Position numbers and translations under genes: made by a program. A stretch of 60,835 nt of DNA from Acidobacteriaceae bacterium (GTDB taxonomy: Bacteria > Acidobacteriota > Terriglobia > Terriglobales > Acidobacteriaceae). The notes beneath the pieces were generated by a model. That model saw nothing but the letters and a program-made list of their open reading frames with translations. It ran no database searches and had not been told where the DNA came from. Below, in pieces: positions 8,896 through 17,714 of the stretch; the stretch's first letter is position 1, and each line of letters begins with the position of its first letter. The DNA lies in the NCBI GenBank assembly GCA_003138515.1, contig PLGG01000028.1, forward strand, positions 1 to 60,835, read 5' to 3'.

Positions 8896-9972
8896 TCAAA
8901 AGACCTTCATGCGAATGACGAAGTATTTCTTGGGATCTTCGCGGATGGCCTTGAGAAGTTGTTGCGCCTGGTCCGCGGACTGGTCCAGGTGATCGTAGAG
9001 CGCGCGGTTTTTCACCAACTGGCCTGCCGTGCCCTGGCCGGCGTTGATGCTATTCAAGATCTCGTCGAGGTTGGTGACAGCGTCGTCCAGCTTTTTCGCA
9101 AAATCCGGATCCTTGACGAGCTTGCCCAGCGAGCCCTTGCCGGAGTTGATCTGTGTCGCTAACTCGTTCGCATTGGCCGCGGCGGCATTCAGATTGTTAT
9201 AGAGCGTTTCGTCCTTCAGCAGCTTGCCCGCAGTGCCTTTGCCGGCGTCCAGGTCGGCAGTGATCGCGTTCAGGTGGTCCGCGGCCGAGTTCAGCTTGGT
9301 GTACAGAGTGTTGTCGTTGACCAGCTCACCCACTGATCCTTTACCCTGTGCGATGGCCGATGTAACGGTCTCGAGATTGTCGGCAATGGATACGATTTTC
9401 TGGGCCAGTGCCGGATCGTTGATCAACTCGCCTGCCGTGCCGCGTTTGGTATTGAGGGTGTCAACGAGGGTTTCAATCTTGTGCACCAGCACGTTGATTT
9501 CCTGGATGGAGACCTGACTGGTATTGATGACAGACTGAATCGTCGGCGAGCCCGACGGCTTCAGTTCAGAACCGTTGACGGGACGCGGCCCGATTGCGCT
9601 GGTGGAATCGATATCGACATAGCTGTCGCCCAAAACGCCGGCCGCCTGAATGGAGACCATCGAATCGGTGTGCAGGTCGTAGAGGTAGCGCTCGCCGACC
9701 TGCATGACCACCTCGACAGGAGTTGGGTTTCGCTCGGGGACCACGCGCAAATGCAGAACATTGCCAATGGTGACGCCTTCGAGCGACACGACAGCGCCAT
9801 CCTTTAGCCCGCCGGCATTGGGAAAATAGCAGCGCAGAACGATCCTATGGGCGAAGAGACCGCCTGAAGACGCGGTCATGAGAAACATGAGCACAATCAG
9901 CAGAATGAGGGAGACCAGTACTAGCGCTCCCACCTTCAGTTGCGACCACTGAATCTCTTTGCGGCTTGGCAC
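8896..9972 (-). CDS. MlaD/MCE-domain protein (lipid-transport substrate-binding type)
   Basis: 358 residues. One N-terminal membrane helix (about 15-34) is followed by an MCE/MlaD beta domain (about 40-120, with YFPNAGGLKDGAVVSLEGV and GVLGDSYVDI). A long C-terminal region carries four or five repeats of the form G(K/Q)G(T/S)xGxLxxDxxLYxxL. MCE proteins form hexameric rings that move lipids between the inner and outer membranes. The start is GTG at 9972 behind GAGGAG. The expected permease and ATPase partners are not adjacent on either side, so they must lie elsewhere. Confidence 0.88.
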   Translation of the reverse strand: MPSRKEIQWSQLKVGALVLVSLILLIVLMFLMTASSGGLFAHRIVLRCYFPNAGGLKDGAVVSLEGVTIGNVLHLRVVPERNPTPVEVVMQVGERYLYDLHTDSMVSIQAAGVLGDSYVDIDSTSAIGPRPVNGSELKPSGSPTIQSVINTSQVSIQEINVLVHKIETLVDTLNTKRGTAGELINDPALAQKIVSIADNLETVTSAIAQGKGSVGELVNDNTLYTKLNSAADHLNAITADLDAGKGTAGKLLKDETLYNNLNAAAANANELATQINSGKGSLGKLVKDPDFAKKLDDAVTNLDEILNSINAGQGTAGQLVKNRALYDHLDQSADQAQQLLKAIREDPKKYFVIRMKVF

Positions 9973-10031
9973 GTCACTCCTCTTGCGGAGCCGAGGGGGT
10001 CGGCGCCTTGAGAATAACAGAATGGGGTCGG

Positions 10032-10415
10032 CTATTGCCCGTCTTCAAGCACCACGCTGGCCATGGCAATCTGAGAGGTATGGGTGAGCGAAAGGGCAGA
10101 GCTGACCACACCCAGTCGGCCGGCAATTTCCGCGGCGCGGCCGTGAAATCGGAGGCCGGGCTTTCCGCTCAGCTCCCGCACCACCTCAATCTCCAGCCAG
10201 TTCACTCCGGAGCTGATGCCGGTGCCCAGCGCTTTGGCCGCTGCTTCCTTGGCGGCAAAGCGGGCGGCAAAGCTCTCCGCTGCATTGCGTTTGCGGTTGC
10301 AATAAATCTGCTCTGCCCTTAAGTAGACGCGGTTGAGGAAACGCTCACCGAAGCGATCCATGGCCTGCTGGATGCGCCCAATCTCGACCACATCGATTCC
10401 GGAACCTGCGATCAT
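10032..10415 (-). CDS. acpS: Holo-[acyl-carrier-protein] synthase
   Basis: About 127 residues. AcpS transfers the phosphopantetheine arm from CoA to acyl carrier protein. Diagnostic segments are GSGIDVVEIGRI at the N-terminus, with the Mg-binding Asp, and FAARFAAKEAAAKALGTG in the middle, with the second Mg ligand Glu. The C-terminal LSLTHTSQIAMASVV completes the fold. I use the ATG at 10415, giving MIAGSGIDVVEI, which matches the usual family start; a TTG four codons upstream is in frame. Its 3' end is 59 bp from the MCE gene start, so the two may be cotranscribed. Confidence 0.93.
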   Translation of the reverse strand: MIAGSGIDVVEIGRIQQAMDRFGERFLNRVYLRAEQIYCNRKRNAAESFAARFAAKEAAAKALGTGISSGVNWLEIEVVRELSGKPGLRFHGRAAEIAGRLGVVSSALSLTHTSQIAMASVVLEDGQ

Positions 10416-10630
10416 CTTGTTTATCAAGCTACAACATTTCTTCCAGCGCGCGCTCGCCGGCGGCCGCCGGGGAACTCCGGCTCTGCGCAGCCCGACTCAA
10501 TTACCGCCGCCAGCTTTTACCCATTCCCGGCAGGTCAGAGTTGTGTCAAAGGCGGTCAAGCGCCGTTCGACTCCGCAACAGCTTTCATCCACAAGCGCCC
10601 CTCTCCGATAAACATCACGTGAAGCTGAAG

Positions 10631-11021
10631 ATGCCGGCACCGAGTCCAAGGCAGACCCTGAGCATCCCCTGGGCGTTGCAAATGAAGGCCGTCTCCATCG
10701 AGGAGCCGTCGCGGTTGGTTCAATTGCTCACCGGCGCGATTCTTGGTTGCGGCGGCTGGGTGCTGAGCCGAGGCGCAAACGACAGCGGGCGGGTGAACAT
10801 GCTTTTCGAGTTCGAGCGCCAGGCGTGTGTCGACATCTACACCATCCTCGTTGCAGCAGGCGTGGAGTTGAGTCAAACCGGGCACCCGATTGACCGAACT
10901 TTGCCAGTGCACACGCAGCCAGCGAAGGGATTGCGGCGCGGAGATCGCGAGCGTCGATCTGGAGATTCAGACCTTCCCCCCGGAGATTGTCGATGTCATG
11001 CAGTCGTCTGGGCCTGTCTGA
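10631..11021 (+). pseudogene. Frameshifted conserved hypothetical gene
   Basis: The first frame reads MPAPSPRQTLSIPWALQMKA and continues through GCGGWVLSRGAND and FEFERQACVDIYTILVAAGV to SQTGH. At about 10885 (a run of three C) the sensible protein continues in the +1 frame as RLTELCQCTRSQRRDCGAEI to FPPEIVDVMQSSGPV and a stop at 11021. The original frame instead degrades into an Arg-rich shadow. One extra base therefore splits a ~130-residue protein. It looks soluble; I do not recognise a named family. It could be a true pseudogene or a sequencing indel. Confidence 0.5.
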
Positions 11022-11052
11022 GGCTGCCCTCACTCTCGCGGCGCCGGGCGAG

Positions 11053-11164
11053 AGCGGTTCCGCAGTTGATGTAGCCGTTTCCAGCTCAAGTGCGGGTGGA
11101 TTCTTCTTGAGGAAGAATCCACTTGGCGTCCGAGGCTTCGGGATACAGTAACTGCGGAACCGCT
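11053..11164. repeat. Nested inverted repeat between recG and the frameshifted gene
   Basis: The outer arms AGCGGTTCCGCAGTT (11053-11067) and AACTGCGGAACCGCT (11150-11164) are perfect 15-bp inverse complements. An inner hairpin, GTGGATTCTTC (11096-11106) and GAAGAATCCAC (11112-11122), has an 11-bp perfect stem and a TTGAG loop. There is no T-run, so an ordinary intrinsic terminator is not obvious. It sits 12 bp after the recG stop and could be a 3' processing structure, a convergent terminator or a small palindromic element. Confidence 0.65.
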
Positions 11165-11175
11165 GTAGCCGCCCT

Positions 11176-13452
11176 TCAACCCGCCTCAACCAGCCCGTAT
11201 TTGCGCTGCCAGGATTGCTTGAGTTGCGTGCGCACGCTGGCGCGTTCTGCTTCAGTCACAGCGGGTTCGGGGCCTTCGACAAAGCGCGCCGCCTCGTGTT
11301 TGGCAAGTTCCAGCAACTGCCGGTCGCGCAGTAGATCGGCCACTCGGAACTCCGGCAAACCCGCCTGGCGCGTGCCGAAAAACTCTCCCGGCCCGCGCTG
11401 CCGAAGATCGGTTTCGGCCAGCTCGAATCCGTCCTGCGTGCTCACCATCGCGTTCAGCCGCTCCTCGCCAAGGTCGGAGATCCGTTCGCCGGTCATCAGG
11501 ATGCAATAGCTCTTGGCCGCGCCGCGGCCCACGCGTCCGCGCAACTGGTGCAACTGCGCAAGTCCGAAGCGCTCCGCGTGTTCCACCACCATGACGGTGG
11601 CATTGGCCACGTCGACTCCGACCTCGATGACCGTAGTCGAGACGAGAACATCGATCTCGCCGCGTTGAAAGCGGCGCATGATGACTTCTTTTTCGTCTGC
11701 ATCGAGCCGTCCGTGGAGCAGCCCGACGCGCAATCCGGCGAACGGCCCCTTGCGGAGTTTCTCGTGCATTTCAACTGCGGATTTAAGCCCCGATTTTGCA
11801 CTCGGACTTGCTTCTTGTGCCGAAGCCGCAAACAGCTCCGCTGTTTTACCTTTTGGAGTTTTTCTGTGCCCAGCGGCCGACGCGGCGGGCCGAGCGGCTG
11901 CATCGGGCTCGTCGCGCGAAAAATCAAGCTCCGGCTGGTCGTCCTTCGATCCCTCGATAACCGGGTAGACGATGTAAGCCTGCCGGCCTTGCGCCACTTG
12001 TTTGCGCACAAAGTTCCACACCTCTTCGGAGCGCTCGCCTGGCACGCGTCGTGTAGCAATGGGCATGCGCCCCGGCGGCAGTTCGTCGAGAGTGCTCAGG
12101 TCCAGGTCGCCGTAGAGCGAGAGCGCCAATGTGCGCGGAATGGGCGTTGCTGTCATCACCAGCACGTCGGGCTCAGGCTGGTTGGGTTTCTTCATCAGCT
12201 TGAAGCGCTGCAGGACGCCGAAGCGGTGCTGCTCGTCGACGACGACCAGGCCGAGCCGATCGAACTCGACCTTCTCTTCGATCAACGCGTGCGTGCCGAT
12301 GATCAGGTTGGCGTCGCCTCGGTTAATGAGTCCGCGGTTGGTCCGCTTGCGGTCCTCATCGAGCGAGCCGGTCAGCAGGACGATGCGCGGCTTACGGCTG
12401 GAGCGCTCCAATAGCTTGCGCGCCGCGAGAAAATGCTGCGTGGCCAGGATTTCAGTGGGCGCCATCAGCGCCGCCTGGTAGCCGTTCTCCATGGCCACTA
12501 GCATGGCCTGAAACGCGACAATCGTTTTGCCAGAGCCCACATCGCCCTGCAGCAGCCGGCGCATGGGGCTGGGCGCGCGCATGTCGGCCACAATCTCACC
12601 CAGCGCCCGCTTTTGCGCCGCCGTGGGATGAAAGGGAAGCACCTCGCGGATAGCCTCACGCACCTTGTCGTTGGTTGCGAATGCGATGCCCTTGCGCTCC
12701 TTCATGCGCCGCCGCTTGAGCTCCAGGCCCAGTTCCAAATAGAAGAATTCTTCGAAGATAAGGCGGCGATGAGCCGGGGTTGAGAAGCTTTGTAACTCTG
12801 CTGGGGGCGTTCCCTCCGGCGGAAAGTGAGCTTCGCGCAGCGCTGTCTCGCGATCGGGAAAATCGAGCCGCCGCAGCATCGATTGCGGCAGGCAATCGGG
12901 CACCGTGCCGCGCATGGATTCGAGAAGATTGAAAATCACCTTGCGTTGCCAACGCGAGGCCAGGCGGCTGCCGCCGAGCGACTCGTAGACCGGCGTGATG
13001 CGGCCCACTTCGAGCATCTGCGTCTGCGCATCGTCGCTCGCGTCGGGCAGGATCTCGAATTGCGGCTGGATCATTTTCAAGTTGCTGGTGGAGCGCGACG
13101 GCTCGACTTTGCCATAGACCGCGACCGTTTGTCCGGCCTGAAATTTGCCGCTGAGATATGGCGCGTTGAACCAGACACACTTGAGCGCGTGGCGGCCCTG
13201 GCCGACAGTCAGCTCGAAGAGGGGCATGCGGCGCGTGCGCAACAGCGCAGAGCCGCGGACCTCGCCAATCACGCTTGCCACGTCGCCCGGCTTCAGTTCA
13301 TCGAGGCTGATCGGATTCTGGCGGTCCTCATAGCGGAAAGGGAAGTGATAGAGCAGGTCTTCAGCGGTCAGGATGCCTTTTTCGGCGAGCATCTTCGCGA
13401 CGGTCGGTCCGACGCCACGCACATATTGAACTTGATCGCCGAGGCTGGGCAC
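11176..13452 (-). CDS. recG: ATP-dependent DNA helicase RecG
   Basis: 758 residues. RecG remodels stalled replication forks and Holliday junctions. The N-terminal wedge/OB region opens with YVRGVGPTVAKMLAEKGI. The helicase core has Walker A QGDVGSGKT, the family-specific DEQHRFGV box, MTATPIPRTLA, and later VGVDVANATVMV and QLHQLRGRVGRG. Between core motifs IV and V there is an Ala/Ser/Lys-rich low-complexity insertion of about 50 residues, likely a surface loop. The start is GTG at 13452 with no ribosome-binding site; TAGCAT lies six bases upstream on the same strand. Confidence 0.96.
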   Translation of the reverse strand: MPSLGDQVQYVRGVGPTVAKMLAEKGILTAEDLLYHFPFRYEDRQNPISLDELKPGDVASVIGEVRGSALLRTRRMPLFELTVGQGRHALKCVWFNAPYLSGKFQAGQTVAVYGKVEPSRSTSNLKMIQPQFEILPDASDDAQTQMLEVGRITPVYESLGGSRLASRWQRKVIFNLLESMRGTVPDCLPQSMLRRLDFPDRETALREAHFPPEGTPPAELQSFSTPAHRRLIFEEFFYLELGLELKRRRMKERKGIAFATNDKVREAIREVLPFHPTAAQKRALGEIVADMRAPSPMRRLLQGDVGSGKTIVAFQAMLVAMENGYQAALMAPTEILATQHFLAARKLLERSSRKPRIVLLTGSLDEDRKRTNRGLINRGDANLIIGTHALIEEKVEFDRLGLVVVDEQHRFGVLQRFKLMKKPNQPEPDVLVMTATPIPRTLALSLYGDLDLSTLDELPPGRMPIATRRVPGERSEEVWNFVRKQVAQGRQAYIVYPVIEGSKDDQPELDFSRDEPDAAARPAASAAGHRKTPKGKTAELFAASAQEASPSAKSGLKSAVEMHEKLRKGPFAGLRVGLLHGRLDADEKEVIMRRFQRGEIDVLVSTTVIEVGVDVANATVMVVEHAERFGLAQLHQLRGRVGRGAAKSYCILMTGERISDLGEERLNAMVSTQDGFELAETDLRQRGPGEFFGTRQAGLPEFRVADLLRDRQLLELAKHEAARFVEGPEPAVTEAERASVRTQLKQSWQRKYGLVEAG

Positions 13453-13458
13453 ATCTGG

Positions 13459-13464
13459 ATGCTA
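13459..13464 (-). promoter_or_regulatory. Candidate -10 box for leaderless recG
   Basis: On the minus strand the order is TAGCAT, six bases, then the recG GTG start, with no Shine-Dalgarno sequence. This is the same geometry as at nfo, the HAD phosphatase, the DapA-family gene, the threonine dehydratase and the YpdA-like gene. Confidence 0.35.
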
Positions 13465-13552
13465 AATGGCTTACACGCCGAGAAACAAACGCGCTGCAAG
13501 AGTGGTAGTTCGAGTTGGGGTACAATAAACTGAAGGTTCGCGTACGACAAAT

Positions 13553-13744
13553 TTGCAGCTGATTCTGACCATTGTTATTCCATCGCTGCTGATCCTGGTG
13601 GGAATCTTTCTCAACAACGCACGATTCAACAGCATTGAGGGACGGTTGACCACCATGGAGGGTGATTTGCGCCAGTTCTACCGCGACCTCGGCCGCCATG
13701 AAGCTGACATTATCAATATCAAAGAGCGTAACCGGTCGTCATAA
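13553..13744 (+). CDS. Small membrane-anchored coiled-coil protein
   Basis: 63 residues. One hydrophobic helix (LILTIVIPSLLILVGIFL) is followed by a charged, heptad-like region of about 40 residues that includes LTTMEGDLRQFYRDLGRHEA. The layout suggests a bitopic inner-membrane protein. The start is a TTG at 13553; TACAAT at 13521-13526 is a possible -10. The clean membrane-plus-coil architecture and lack of overlap with other genes support a real gene, although no function can be assigned. Confidence 0.6.
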   Translation: MQLILTIVIPSLLILVGIFLNNARFNSIEGRLTTMEGDLRQFYRDLGRHEADIINIKERNRSS

Positions 13745-13833
13745 CTGCAGCGACACCATAGAAACCTTATTCTCTTAAACCGGCCGGCGCCGGAGTTGCT
13801 GAGCCAGCCTTTTGGCTTCAAGGACGAGCGCTT

Positions 13834-14832
13834 CTAGCTGAACCCCAGTACCGGGTGCGGCACGTAGGGCTCTTCGAGCGCTGTCATTTCCTCCGGAACG
13901 AGGTGGACGGAGAGCGCCGCGACTGCGTCCTCGAGATGATTAGCCTTGGTTGCGCCGACAATGGGCGCGGTTACACCCGGCTTCGAGAGCAGCCACGCCA
14001 GCGCCACCTGAGCGCGCGGAATGCCGCGTTTCTCGGCGATTTCGCCCAGACGGTCGACGACTCTCTCGTCGGCTTCTTCGGTTTTCGAATACATGCTCTT
14101 GCCGAAGACGTCGCTCGTCGAGCGCACCGAGGTTTCGGAGTTCCAGGGGCGCGTGAGGCGTCCGCGAGCCAGCGGGCTCCAGGGAATTACCGCGATGCCT
14201 TCGGCGCGGCAGAGGCCGATCATCTCGCGTTCCTCCTCGCGGTAGAGCAGGTTGTAGTGGTTCTGCATGGAAACGAAGCGCGTCCAGCCGCGCAGGTCGG
14301 CGAGATACAGCGCCTGCGCGAACTGCCACGCATACATCGACGAAGCGCCGATGTAACGCACCTTTCCCGCCTTCACGAGATCGTGCAAAGCCTCCAGCGT
14401 CTCCTCGATGGGCGTTTCGTAGTCCCAGCGATGGATCTGATAGAGGTCGACGTAGTCGGTCCCGAGGCGTCGCAGGCTCTGGTCGATTTCAAACAAGATT
14501 TCTTTCCGTGAAAGGCCCTTGCCGTTGGGCTCATCGCGCATCAAGCCCTGAATTTTTGTAGCGATCACGACCGCCTCGCGCCGCGCATTGGCCTTCAGGA
14601 AGCGGCCGAGGACGGCTTCGCTTTCCCCGCTCGAGTAGACGTTGGCGGTATCGAAGAAATTGACGCCGAGATCGAGCGCCTGGCGCAGGAACGGCTGGCT
14701 GTCGGCCTCATTCAGCGTCCAGGCGTGGCGGCCTGGCAGCGGCTTTCCGGTAGCCGGGCTGCCGTAGGTCATGCATCCGAGACAAATGCGAGAAACTTTC
14801 AATCCGGTATGGCCAAGATTGACGTATTCCAT
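13834..14832 (-). CDS. Aldo/keto reductase
   Basis: About 332 residues of the NADPH-dependent aldo/keto reductase superfamily. Seen are the N-terminal MEYVNLGHTGLKVSRICLG, FFDTANVYSSGESE with the active-site Asp61 and Tyr66, IATK with the active-site Lys, YQIHRWD, GASSMYAW, and a C-terminal NADP-site segment PIVGATK. Similar proteins include YajO-like and voltage-channel beta-subunit-like reductases; the substrate is unknown. The ATG at 14832 has AGGAGCG just upstream. A longer in-frame extension to 14979 is not domain-like and was discarded. Confidence 0.92.
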   Translation of the reverse strand: MEYVNLGHTGLKVSRICLGCMTYGSPATGKPLPGRHAWTLNEADSQPFLRQALDLGVNFFDTANVYSSGESEAVLGRFLKANARREAVVIATKIQGLMRDEPNGKGLSRKEILFEIDQSLRRLGTDYVDLYQIHRWDYETPIEETLEALHDLVKAGKVRYIGASSMYAWQFAQALYLADLRGWTRFVSMQNHYNLLYREEEREMIGLCRAEGIAVIPWSPLARGRLTRPWNSETSVRSTSDVFGKSMYSKTEEADERVVDRLGEIAEKRGIPRAQVALAWLLSKPGVTAPIVGATKANHLEDAVAALSVHLVPEEMTALEEPYVPHPVLGFS

Positions 14833-15243
14833 GAGCGCTCCTGGTTCGATTTTAGTGCGCGGCGGTGTTCCGGGGCTCATTTTGCGCCGCGAGAGCGGGA
14901 TTGCACTCGTTCGCCGCCAGATTGGCGCGGCGAGTGGCAGAATCTGCGGAGAGGCCACCGGCGGGGTACCTTCGTGCATTGCGCTGCGACGTGCATGGTG
15001 GTTCGATTGGACCAGTGCGAACCTCGCCAGACAACTTTCTCCCGGCGCGAGGGTCTAAGATTGGAGTGCAGGGGTGGGTGTGTGTCTTTGGGCCTTTCCG
15101 TACACTCCGGCGATTACGGGAAAGAGAATTTGTACGTCTAACAAGGGTTGTCGAGAAAACCGGCCGGAAAGGCGCCGGACGAATTGAGCCGCAGATTGAG
15201 CCCCAGGTTGAGCCAACGACCGGCAGTGACCCCGGAACCGCAA
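14833..15243. other. Divergent intergenic region (about 410 bp)
   Basis: This spacer separates the minus-strand reductase from the plus-strand secreted protease. Open frames on both strands are Arg/Pro-rich shadows with no domain. I see no clear -35/-10 pair, hairpin or repeat. Part of it may be protease coding sequence if a start upstream of 15244, such as the TTG at 15148, is used. Confidence 0.5.
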
Positions 15244-17568
15244 ATGCCAGGCCCGCTTTGTCGGGGCCGGCGTGTCGAAAGCCCTTTGCAGCGGCATAGG
15301 TCCGATTTGCCACTGCGCTGGCCGGCGCGAATGGTGGCCGCGGCCGCCGTTCCGGTCTTCGTACTCCTGGCAGGTTGCGGCGGATCGGCGTCCGGTGGGG
15401 GCGGTGGAGGCGGCGGCACGTTCTCGGTTTCGCCGGGTACGGCAACCATCGACACCAACTGCACCGGCTGTAACGCTGCCAGCAACACCACGGGCCAAGC
15501 CCTCGAACAATTCACGGCCACGCTGTCGAGCGGTGGCGCCGCCAGCGTTACGTGGGCTGTTTCAGGCGGTGACGCGAACACTGGCGCTGGATCTATTTCA
15601 AGCAGCGGCCAATACACTCCGCCGCCGTACCTCACCGCCAACAGCGTGCAGGTGACGGTGAAGGCCACGCTCACCTCCGGCACCGGCACATCGAGCGCAA
15701 CCGTGACAGTAACGCCAGGATTCCTTGAGCCGCTTTCGCCCGAGAATGTGGCGCTTGGCGCCAACGGGACCGCAACCATTACCGGCTACATCGCCGAAGC
15801 CGGAGGCAGCACAGGAATCATCTACACTACCTCGAACACCTCGACCGGTTCGAGTGGCGGGCAAGGCTCAGTGGGCAATCCGAGCTGCGTGCGCAGCACC
15901 ACTGCGTTCACCGTCTGCACCGTTACCTACACGGCGCCGGCGACAGTTTCGTCAACAAGCACGACGTACGTGGTGGGCACCGTCGGCACATCGTCTTCAA
16001 AAACCGCGTCTGTAGTTCTGCTGAACAGCGCCGGAATCTCCAGCAATCCCGCCACGCACCAGGTGCAACTCGCGACACCGATCTTCCTGGGCAGTTCCGG
16101 CGGCAACAACAACGACTATGACACTACGGTTCAGAATGGGCAGACCTTCATTGCGGATTGCTGCGGCGGCACGCTGGGCGCATTGATCCAGAACACCGGC
16201 GGCACCCAGTACTTGTTGAGCTGCAACCACGTGTTCGCACGTAGCGACCAGGCCAGTGTCAACGAGCCGATCGTCCAGCCGGGGTTAATCGACAACAATT
16301 GCACGCCGAACGGCGATGGCGCCGGAACTACCGTGGTTGGCTTCCTGACGGCTTGGCTCCCGCTCAGTTCCGCCTCCACCAATGCTGACGCGGCCATCGC
16401 GCAGGTGAACGGGAATACGGTCAGCAGTACCGGCGCCATTATGGAGCTGGGTCTGCCACAGAACGGCACGTTGGCTGCGGCGCCTCCGGGCGTTTCTTCG
16501 ACGGGCGGCGCGGGAGAGAACGGGACCATCAATATGACGGTGGCCAAGAGCGGACGGACCACCGGGCTGACGTGCGCTAACATCTCCGTGATCAACGCAA
16601 CCGTGGAGGTGGGCTACTTCAGGAACTGCGAAGAGACTGAGCCCTACCTGACGAAGACCTACACCAACCAGATCGCCATCGATGCCAATCAGTTCAGTGA
16701 CGCAGGCGACTCCGGATCGCTGGTAGTGGATGCCAGCAATGCCGAGCCGGTTGGATTGTTCTTTGCCGGCGGCGTCGACACATCGGGCGTTAGCCAGGGC
16801 ATCGCCAATCCCGTGACCACGGTGCTGGCGGAACTGAATGCACAGGAAAACACCACCTACAAGTTTGTCGGCACTGCGGACCACCCGGTTAGCTGCCTGA
16901 ACTACGGGAACGCCACGGCGACCGCAGCGCAGGGAACCACGCTCTCCGATGCGCAGGCCGGCGTTGCCCAGCAGGCGCTGATGCAGGCGCGCATGTTGAT
17001 CAATCCCTCTATTGGCATTCTGGGTGCGGCCACCGGCAAGAGCAGCGACCACGCCGGTGAGGCCACCGTCATTCTCTATGTCGACCAGAGCATGAACGTA
17101 ACTGCGCCGCAGATGGTCAACGGCGTTCGCACTGAAGTCATTCCCACGACGGCGCAGGCTGTGGCGGCGGGCGCCGTGCCAAAAACTGCTGTGGAATCCA
17201 ATACCGCTTCGACGCTGGCGTCCGGTGTGCTCACACAGGCGATCGCGGCCAAACAGCAGATCGAGCAGAACCTGATGAAGCAGAATCCCGCCTTCTTCGG
17301 CGTGGGCGTGGGACAGAGCCTCGACAATCCGAAGGAGGCGGCGCTGGTTATTTACGTCGATCGCACGCAGGTACCTGCCACTCTGCCAGCCACCATTAAC
17401 GGCCTGCGGGTCCGTTACATCATCATGGACCGTCTGCATGTTACGCGGTCGTACTTAACAGGACCCGTCAGGCAGCAAAGCCACTGCATGGCGCATGCGG
17501 TTGCGCACCAAACCGACGACTTCGATCCGCTCCGCAGCCACACATTGCTGGGTCTGAAGCTTTTCTGA
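15244..17568 (+). CDS. Secreted trypsin-fold serine protease lipoprotein
   Basis: About 774 residues. A lipobox-like VFVLLAGC precedes a Gly-rich linker and two Thr/Ser-rich Ig-like stretches. A chymotrypsin-fold domain follows, with His in SCNHVF (codon 16228), Asp in TNADAAIAQ (codon 16387) and Ser in GDSGSLVVD (codon 16711), so the triad is complete. The C-terminus holds two related repeats: NPSIGILGAATGKSSD to YVDQ, and NPAFFGVGVGQSLDN to YVDR. These may be binding or inhibitory modules. The start is uncertain: 15331 lacks a basic n-region, 15244 includes one, and 15148 is an in-frame TTG. The protein is predicted to be exported. Confidence 0.75.
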   Translation: MPGPLCRGRRVESPLQRHRSDLPLRWPARMVAAAAVPVFVLLAGCGGSASGGGGGGGGTFSVSPGTATIDTNCTGCNAASNTTGQALEQFTATLSSGGAASVTWAVSGGDANTGAGSISSSGQYTPPPYLTANSVQVTVKATLTSGTGTSSATVTVTPGFLEPLSPENVALGANGTATITGYIAEAGGSTGIIYTTSNTSTGSSGGQGSVGNPSCVRSTTAFTVCTVTYTAPATVSSTSTTYVVGTVGTSSSKTASVVLLNSAGISSNPATHQVQLATPIFLGSSGGNNNDYDTTVQNGQTFIADCCGGTLGALIQNTGGTQYLLSCNHVFARSDQASVNEPIVQPGLIDNNCTPNGDGAGTTVVGFLTAWLPLSSASTNADAAIAQVNGNTVSSTGAIMELGLPQNGTLAAAPPGVSSTGGAGENGTINMTVAKSGRTTGLTCANISVINATVEVGYFRNCEETEPYLTKTYTNQIAIDANQFSDAGDSGSLVVDASNAEPVGLFFAGGVDTSGVSQGIANPVTTVLAELNAQENTTYKFVGTADHPVSCLNYGNATATAAQGTTLSDAQAGVAQQALMQARMLINPSIGILGAATGKSSDHAGEATVILYVDQSMNVTAPQMVNGVRTEVIPTTAQAVAAGAVPKTAVESNTASTLASGVLTQAIAAKQQIEQNLMKQNPAFFGVGVGQSLDNPKEAALVIYVDRTQVPATLPATINGLRVRYIIMDRLHVTRSYLTGPVRQQSHCMAHAVAHQTDDFDPLRSHTLLGLKLF

Positions 17569-17647
17569 CGAGCTTTTGTTCGACACCGGCCCGCCGACTC
17601 CAACTCTGGATGCTCGCTAGTACCACGACCGCATAGTTTCGTGGTTT

Positions 17648-17676
17648 CCCAGGTCCCCAGAAGCGAGGGACCTGGG
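17648..17676. terminator. Hairpin between convergent genes
   Basis: CCCAGGTCCC (17648-17657) and GGGACCTGGG (17667-17676) form a perfect 10-bp stem with a 9-base loop between two converging genes. There is no T-run on either side, so terminator efficiency is doubtful. The trailing GGGGCACCC makes it look like a mobile palindromic repeat that may have been co-opted. Confidence 0.45.
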
Positions 17677-17714
17677 GCACCCAGGCTCATGGGCGAAATC
17701 ACGAAGTCGCAGCG

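Noticed and set aside
16285..17439. Antisense frame over the protease
   Set aside because: No domain and typical shadow of a GC-rich gene.
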